A DNA stretch of 9,493 nt from Bacteroidales bacterium (lineage in GTDB: Bacteria > Bacteroidota > Bacteroidia > Bacteroidales > P3). A program made the position numbers and the translations under genes. The notes beneath the pieces were generated by a model. It ran no database searches, was not told the origin of the DNA, and worked only from the letters and a program-made list of their open reading frames with translations. This document shows positions 7,374 through 9,493 of this stretch, piece after piece. The DNA lies in NCBI GenBank assembly GCA_900769785.1, contig CAAGHV010000118.1, positions 1 through 9,493 of the forward strand, in the 5' to 3' direction. How positions within the stretch are numbered: position 1 is the first letter of the stretch; the number at the start of each line of letters is the position of its first letter.

Positions 7374-7862
7374 TTATTCGGCAGAATCTTTCTTGTACCG
7401 TTTCATTGATTGCAAAGCAAGATACATATCGCCAAAGTCTTTGCAGTTATTGTTTTCTATGTCAAATTCATTGTAGTGAGCCTCCTCCTGTGAGGCAAGT
7501 TCTTCAAACAATCGTTTGGTAACCACATCCGTCTCTTCACTTATCATCTTGGCCCACTCGTTGTAGTTCCGTGCCGATTCGTTTTCCATGTTTTTGGCCA
7601 TCTCCACCATCTTTTGGGGCTCGTTTACCTTTTCCACCCCCTTGGTAGGGCGTAGTTCAACATCGCCACCCAAAAACAAGATACGGTCGGCAAGCATCTC
7701 CAAGTGTTTCATCTCCACAATGGATATTCGTTCAAATAATTTTGAAAGCATCTCGTAGCCTTTGTCTTCGAAGTGAAAATGAAAGTACAAGTACTGGTGT
7801 ATGCTTTGTAGCTCGTCGCCAACGGCTTTATTTAGCAGCTCTATGCTGTGGATTCTATTCAT
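7374..7862 (-). CDS. bfr: Bacterioferritin-type ferritin
   Basis: The product is a 162-residue four-helix ferritin-superfamily protein that would assemble into a 24-subunit shell, oxidise Fe(II) at a di-iron site and store ferric mineral in the cytoplasm. Ferroxidase ligands line up with E. coli Bfr at a constant offset of one: Glu17, Glu50, His53, Glu93, Glu126 and His129, plus Tyr24. Met51 in EMKH sits where E. coli Bfr has Met52, the axial ligand of the inter-subunit haem, so haem binding is plausible. The conserved helix-B end reads ADRILFLGGD (58-67). The open frame extends 22 codons further upstream, but the ATG at 7862 is chosen: the extension is AT-rich, contains the likely promoter and does not resemble the family N-terminus. 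The gene is convergent with lipB and divergent from the MerR gene. The C-terminus ends in a lysine-rich tail. Confidence 0.93.
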   Translation of the reverse strand: MNRIHSIELLNKAVGDELQSIHQYLYFHFHFEDKGYEMLSKLFERISIVEMKHLEMLADRILFLGGDVELRPTKGVEKVNEPQKMVEMAKNMENESARNYNEWAKMISEETDVVTKRLFEELASQEEAHYNEFDIENNNCKDFGDMYLALQSMKRYKKDSAE

Positions 7863-7900
7863 AATTACATTGTTTTTTATTTGGTTTTTGATGATAGAAA

Positions 7901-7928
7901 CAATATAAATAAGAATAGGTTTGTCCAA
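7901..7928 (-). promoter_or_regulatory. Candidate bacterioferritin promoter
   Basis: On the minus strand, TTG (7928-7926) is followed after 18 nt by TATATTG (7907-7901), an imperfect form of the Bacteroides-type pair TTTG / TAnnTTTG. The -7-like box lies about 38 nt before the bfr start codon. The match is imperfect and the region is AT-rich, so this is tentative. Confidence 0.35.
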
Positions 7929-7942
7929 CGGCTAAAAAAAAT

Positions 7943-7978
7943 CAACGTTTCGTTGTAGGATTATATTATGTATAATAT
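7943..7978. promoter_or_regulatory. Two palindromes in the bfr-merR divergent gap, possible operators
   Basis: CAACG-ttt-CGTTG occupies 7943-7955. A perfect 16-bp AT palindrome, ATATTAT-gt-ATAATAT, occupies 7963-7978. Both lie just upstream of the candidate bfr promoter and about 20 bp before the merR -35 element. Their position suits a regulator acting on one or both divergent genes. The AT palindrome loosely recalls Fur/PerR-type boxes, but I cannot assign it. Confidence 0.4.
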
Positions 7979-7997
7979 GTAAAAAATGTTAACCTCC

Positions 7998-8030
7998 TTG
8001 ACTCGTCCCCTAGGTTATGCCGTATCTTTG
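7998..8030 (+). promoter_or_regulatory. merR promoter with 19-bp spacer and central CCTAGG dyad
   Basis: TTGACT (7998-8003) is separated by exactly 19 bp (8004-8022) from TATCTT (8023-8028), which is also the start of TATCTTTG, a perfect TAnnTTTG Bacteroides-type -7 element (8023-8030). The spacer holds CCTAGG (8009-8014) at the centre of an imperfect dyad. A wider inverted repeat TAACCT / AGGTTA (7990-7995, 8012-8017) overlaps it. A 19-bp spacer carrying a dyad is the hallmark of MerR-family controlled promoters, so autoregulation is likely. Transcription would start near 8035-8037, about 28 nt before the ATG. Confidence 0.7.
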
Positions 8031-8063
8031 CATTCGATATCAAACAAACACTATTGTCGTACG

Positions 8064-8903
8064 ATGATGATTTACAGAACAAAATTAAAAATCGGGGAGT
8101 TCTCGAAGATGATGCAAGTGACGGTAAAAACCCTGCGGCTGTACGAACAAAAGGGACTTTTGCAACCTAATGAGGTGGACGAGTGGACCGGCTATCGCTA
8201 CTACAGCCTAGCCCAGATGCAACGCCTATCTAACATACGGACACTGCAGAGAATGGGGTTCTCGTTGGCCGAAATCAAGGAGATTTTTGACAATGATACT
8301 GCCGTGCCCCCTCTCGAACAATTGGAACAGAAGATTGCCATCTGCCGGCATCAGTTGCATTTGCTTCAGGGTAGGATGCATCTATTGCTATCAATGAGAG
8401 ACTCCCGCAAAAAAATCAAAGAAATGGAGACAGAAAAATTTTCAATTCAAAGATTACCATCAATTATCGTGGCTTCGCATCGCGAGGTAATCAAAAGCTG
8501 GAAGGACATTGGTCCTTTGTGTGTTAACGTTATTGGGCCGGAGATGCATAGATTGGGTTGCCGTTGCTCGGAGCCGGGCTACTGCTTCACTATGGAGCAC
8601 AACAAGGAGTACACCCCAACTAATATTGACATCGAATACTGCGAGCAGGTGGAAGAAATGGGCAAAGATAGTGGTATTATCCAGTTCAAACGTCTGCCCG
8701 AAGTGCCCACAGCAATGTGTATGGCTCATTATGGACCGTATGAACGTTTCTACGAGTCCTTTACCGAGCTGTTTCGCTACATTGAGGAGCAAGGTTACCG
8801 CATTGTAGGGCTTCACCGCACGTCCTACATCGATGGTGCCTGGAATCAGGAAGACCCTCAAAAATGGCTTTCCGTTATCCAAGTGCCGGTAGAGAAAGCC
8901 TAA
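8064..8903 (+). CDS. MerR family regulator with GyrI-like effector-binding domain
   Basis: The 279-residue protein combines an N-terminal MerR DNA-binding domain (about 8-80: KIGEFSKMMQVTVKTLRLYE helix-turn-helix, then the wing GYRYYSLAQM and IRTLQRMGFSLAEIKEI), a dimerising coiled coil (about 82-120) and a C-terminal GyrI-like small-molecule-binding domain (about 125-279, with AHYGPYERFYESF and DPQKWLSVIQVPV). This is the BltR/BmrR-type layout, in which ligand binding in the C-terminal domain makes the bound dimer distort the promoter and activate it. The C-terminal domain has Cys166, Cys168, Cys174 and Cys193 close together. The open frame extends upstream to 7986, but that start would lie upstream of the promoter elements, so the tandem ATG at 8064 (or 8067) is chosen. 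No transporter or enzyme target is adjacent; the only visible partner is the divergent bacterioferritin gene. The ligand is unknown. Confidence 0.92.
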   Translation: MMIYRTKLKIGEFSKMMQVTVKTLRLYEQKGLLQPNEVDEWTGYRYYSLAQMQRLSNIRTLQRMGFSLAEIKEIFDNDTAVPPLEQLEQKIAICRHQLHLLQGRMHLLLSMRDSRKKIKEMETEKFSIQRLPSIIVASHREVIKSWKDIGPLCVNVIGPEMHRLGCRCSEPGYCFTMEHNKEYTPTNIDIEYCEQVEEMGKDSGIIQFKRLPEVPTAMCMAHYGPYERFYESFTELFRYIEEQGYRIVGLHRTSYIDGAWNQEDPQKWLSVIQVPVEKA

Positions 8904-8959
8904 CAAGTAGCGACAAACAGCTATGGCTGAATCTATAAAGGTTGTACAGACTTTGTTAT

Positions 8960-8994
8960 AAGAGTCTCTGCTTTTCAGTAGGGACTCTTTTTTT
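8960..8994 (+). terminator. Intrinsic terminator of the MerR gene
   Basis: AAGAGTC (8960-8966) pairs with GACTCTT (8983-8989). Additional inner pairs are possible, and the stem is followed by T residues through 8994. It lies 57 nt after the stop codon. The stem and T-run are strong. Confidence 0.85.
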
Positions 8995-9173
8995 AAGTTT
9001 ATTAGAGTGATATTATTCCGTATATATAATCATTAGTGCCCTCTAAAAAAAAATTAGGCAACTTCTTGTTGTAGTGATGCCTACTTTTTGATAGTAGTCC
9101 AAGCACATCTTCAGTTCATTGTACTTACCTTTTTTGTGATGAAAATTATTTGTAGTCTTATAGTCTCCAACTA
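8995..9173. other. Non-coding spacer with one hairpin
   Basis: No supported gene is seen here. The stretch is AT-rich. TAGGCA (9055-9060) and TGCCTA (9078-9083) can form a stem extended by ACT/AGT inside a bulge, with an A-run before it and CTTTTT after it (9084-9089). This could be a second, bidirectional-looking terminator or a degraded repeat. On the minus strand a stretch of about 48 codons is open across 9047-9190, without a family I recognise, and I do not call it. Confidence 0.4.
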
Positions 9174-9283
9174 AAAACCATGCGGTTTAGGTATCGAAAC
9201 TATGGCACTTAGAGGGCAAAACCATGGGAGTTTTGGGTCGAAAGTATGGCACTTTTGGGTGCTAAACCGCATGGTTTTGGATA
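9174..9283. repeat. Five-unit 22-bp tandem repeat (AAACC-type)
   Basis: Units start at 9174, 9196, 9218, 9240 and 9262, each 22 bp. The shared pattern is roughly AAAACCATGGSASTTTTGGG plus two bases. Units 1/3 and 2/4 are the closest pairs, giving an apparent 44-bp direct repeat: TCGAAACTATGGCACTT at 9194-9210 recurs at 9238-9254 with one mismatch. Unit 5 is inverted relative to unit 1, so AAAACCATGCGGTTTAG (9174-9190) and CTAAACCGCATGGTTTT (9262-9278) form a perfect 17-bp inverted repeat four periods apart. A weak sixth unit may occupy 9284-9305. No coding role is evident. Confidence 0.85.
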
Positions 9284-9305
9284 GGGAAATGCGTGCTGAG
9301 GGGTA

Positions 9306-9438
9306 GATGATTTCGCCGATTCGACTCCGACACTTCCCCGAGTCGACTCGGTGGCGTCGCGGAGTCGACTCCTATACCTACAACCAGTCGACTCGGCGAC
9401 GCATTCGAGCCGACTCGGCGGAGCGTTCGAGTCGAGTC
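9306..9438. repeat. Six-unit 22-bp GC-rich palindrome array (GAGTCGACTC-type)
   Basis: The core CGACTC recurs at 9322, 9344, 9366, 9389 and 9411, with CGAGTC at 9433: steps of 22, 22, 23, 22 and 22 bp. With the preceding GAGT each core makes a palindrome, GAGTCGACTC, perfect at 9340-9349 and 9362-9371 and slightly altered in the others. The linkers are GC-rich and partly conserved (GGCGACGCATT, GGCGGAGCGTT). By count, 81 of 130 bases in 9311-9440 are G or C (62%), well above the rest of the window. Minus-strand open frames through it are serine/arginine-rich repeat translations and not credible genes. Units remain in the same 22-bp register as the preceding AAACC-type repeats. Confidence 0.88.
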
Positions 9439-9469
9439 GAAATTGCAAGGATTGCAAGCCGTGGAAAAT

Positions 9470-9493
9470 AAAAAAAGGCGCCGATTCATCAGA
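9470..9493 (-). terminator. Possible partial terminator at the window edge
   Basis: An A-run (9470-9476) is followed by the self-complementary GGCGCC (9477-9482). Read on the minus strand this is GGCGCC followed by seven T residues, the right half of a terminator whose left arm would lie beyond the window. The call depends on sequence that is not visible here. Confidence 0.25.

Noticed and set aside
7175..7522. Plus-strand open frame of 115 codons
   Set aside because: It runs through the palindrome array and then antisense to bacterioferritin; the array period of 22 argues against coding.
7986..8063. Upstream extension of the MerR gene
   Set aside because: The extension covers the promoter and operator elements, and the conserved MerR domain begins just after the ATG at 8064.
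9047..9190. Minus-strand open stretch of about 48 codons (contains KKGKYNELKMCLDYYQKVG)
   Set aside because: No convincing start, no recognised family, AT-rich and ending in a poly-Phe run; it could be a gene remnant but the evidence is too weak.
7157..9438. CRISPR arrays
   Set aside because: The period is only 22 bp, there are no spacers of 30 bp or so between identical repeats, and no cas gene is present.
9209..9489. Two overlapping minus-strand open frames of 82 and 75 codons
   Set aside because: They are translations of the 22-bp GC-rich palindrome repeats, rich in Ser and Arg, with a period that is not a multiple of three and no family resemblance.

Overview
The window is a chromosomal segment of a Bacteroidota bacterium, most likely order Bacteroidales. 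The evidence is a ClpP with the Bacteroides-type N-terminus, a DUF4954-family protein (a family I know from Bacteroidota), AT-rich leaders without consistent Shine-Dalgarno sequences, and a promoter with the Bacteroides-type TAnnTTTG element. I cannot assign a genus. The first 20 bases are Illumina adapter, so this is the raw end of a draft contig and the first gene is cut by it.

Layout. (1) 21-7107: a one-directional block of eight plus-strand genes, trmD (3' part only), clpP, dut, a DUF4954 gene, a LuxE-like acyl-protein synthetase gene, ruvC, rsgA and lipB. From dut to lipB the gaps are only 8-38 nt, consistent with one transcript. A hairpin with a T-run between clpP and dut may separate that unit from clpP. 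The genes cover tRNA modification (TrmD), proteolysis (ClpP), dUTP removal (Dut), Holliday-junction cutting (RuvC), 30S maturation (RsgA) and lipoate synthesis (LipB), plus two proteins of unknown role. This is a housekeeping cluster and not a single pathway.

(2) 7108-7373: the gap between convergent lipB and the minus-strand bacterioferritin gene. It holds six palindromes whose centres are 22 bp apart (23 for one left-edge offset), then a minus-strand terminator. (3) 7374-8903: a bacterioferritin gene (minus) and a MerR/GyrI-like regulator gene (plus), divergent across 201 nt. That gap carries two short palindromes and a merR promoter with the 19-bp -35/-10 spacing typical of MerR-controlled promoters. 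Iron storage and a ligand-sensing regulator may be functionally linked, but this is inference.

(4) 8904-9493: no gene that I can support. It contains the merR terminator, a second hairpin, and a tract from 9174 to 9438 that keeps one 22-bp register through two different repeat sub-families: five units with an AAACC/GGTTT core, then a GC-rich run of palindromic GAGTCGACTC units.

The most unusual content is this repeat architecture. Unrelated palindromic sequences at two intergenic sites share a 22-bp period, which is not a multiple of three and so is not explained by coding. The protein genes are mostly ordinary; the DUF4954 and LuxE-like pair is the part with unknown function.
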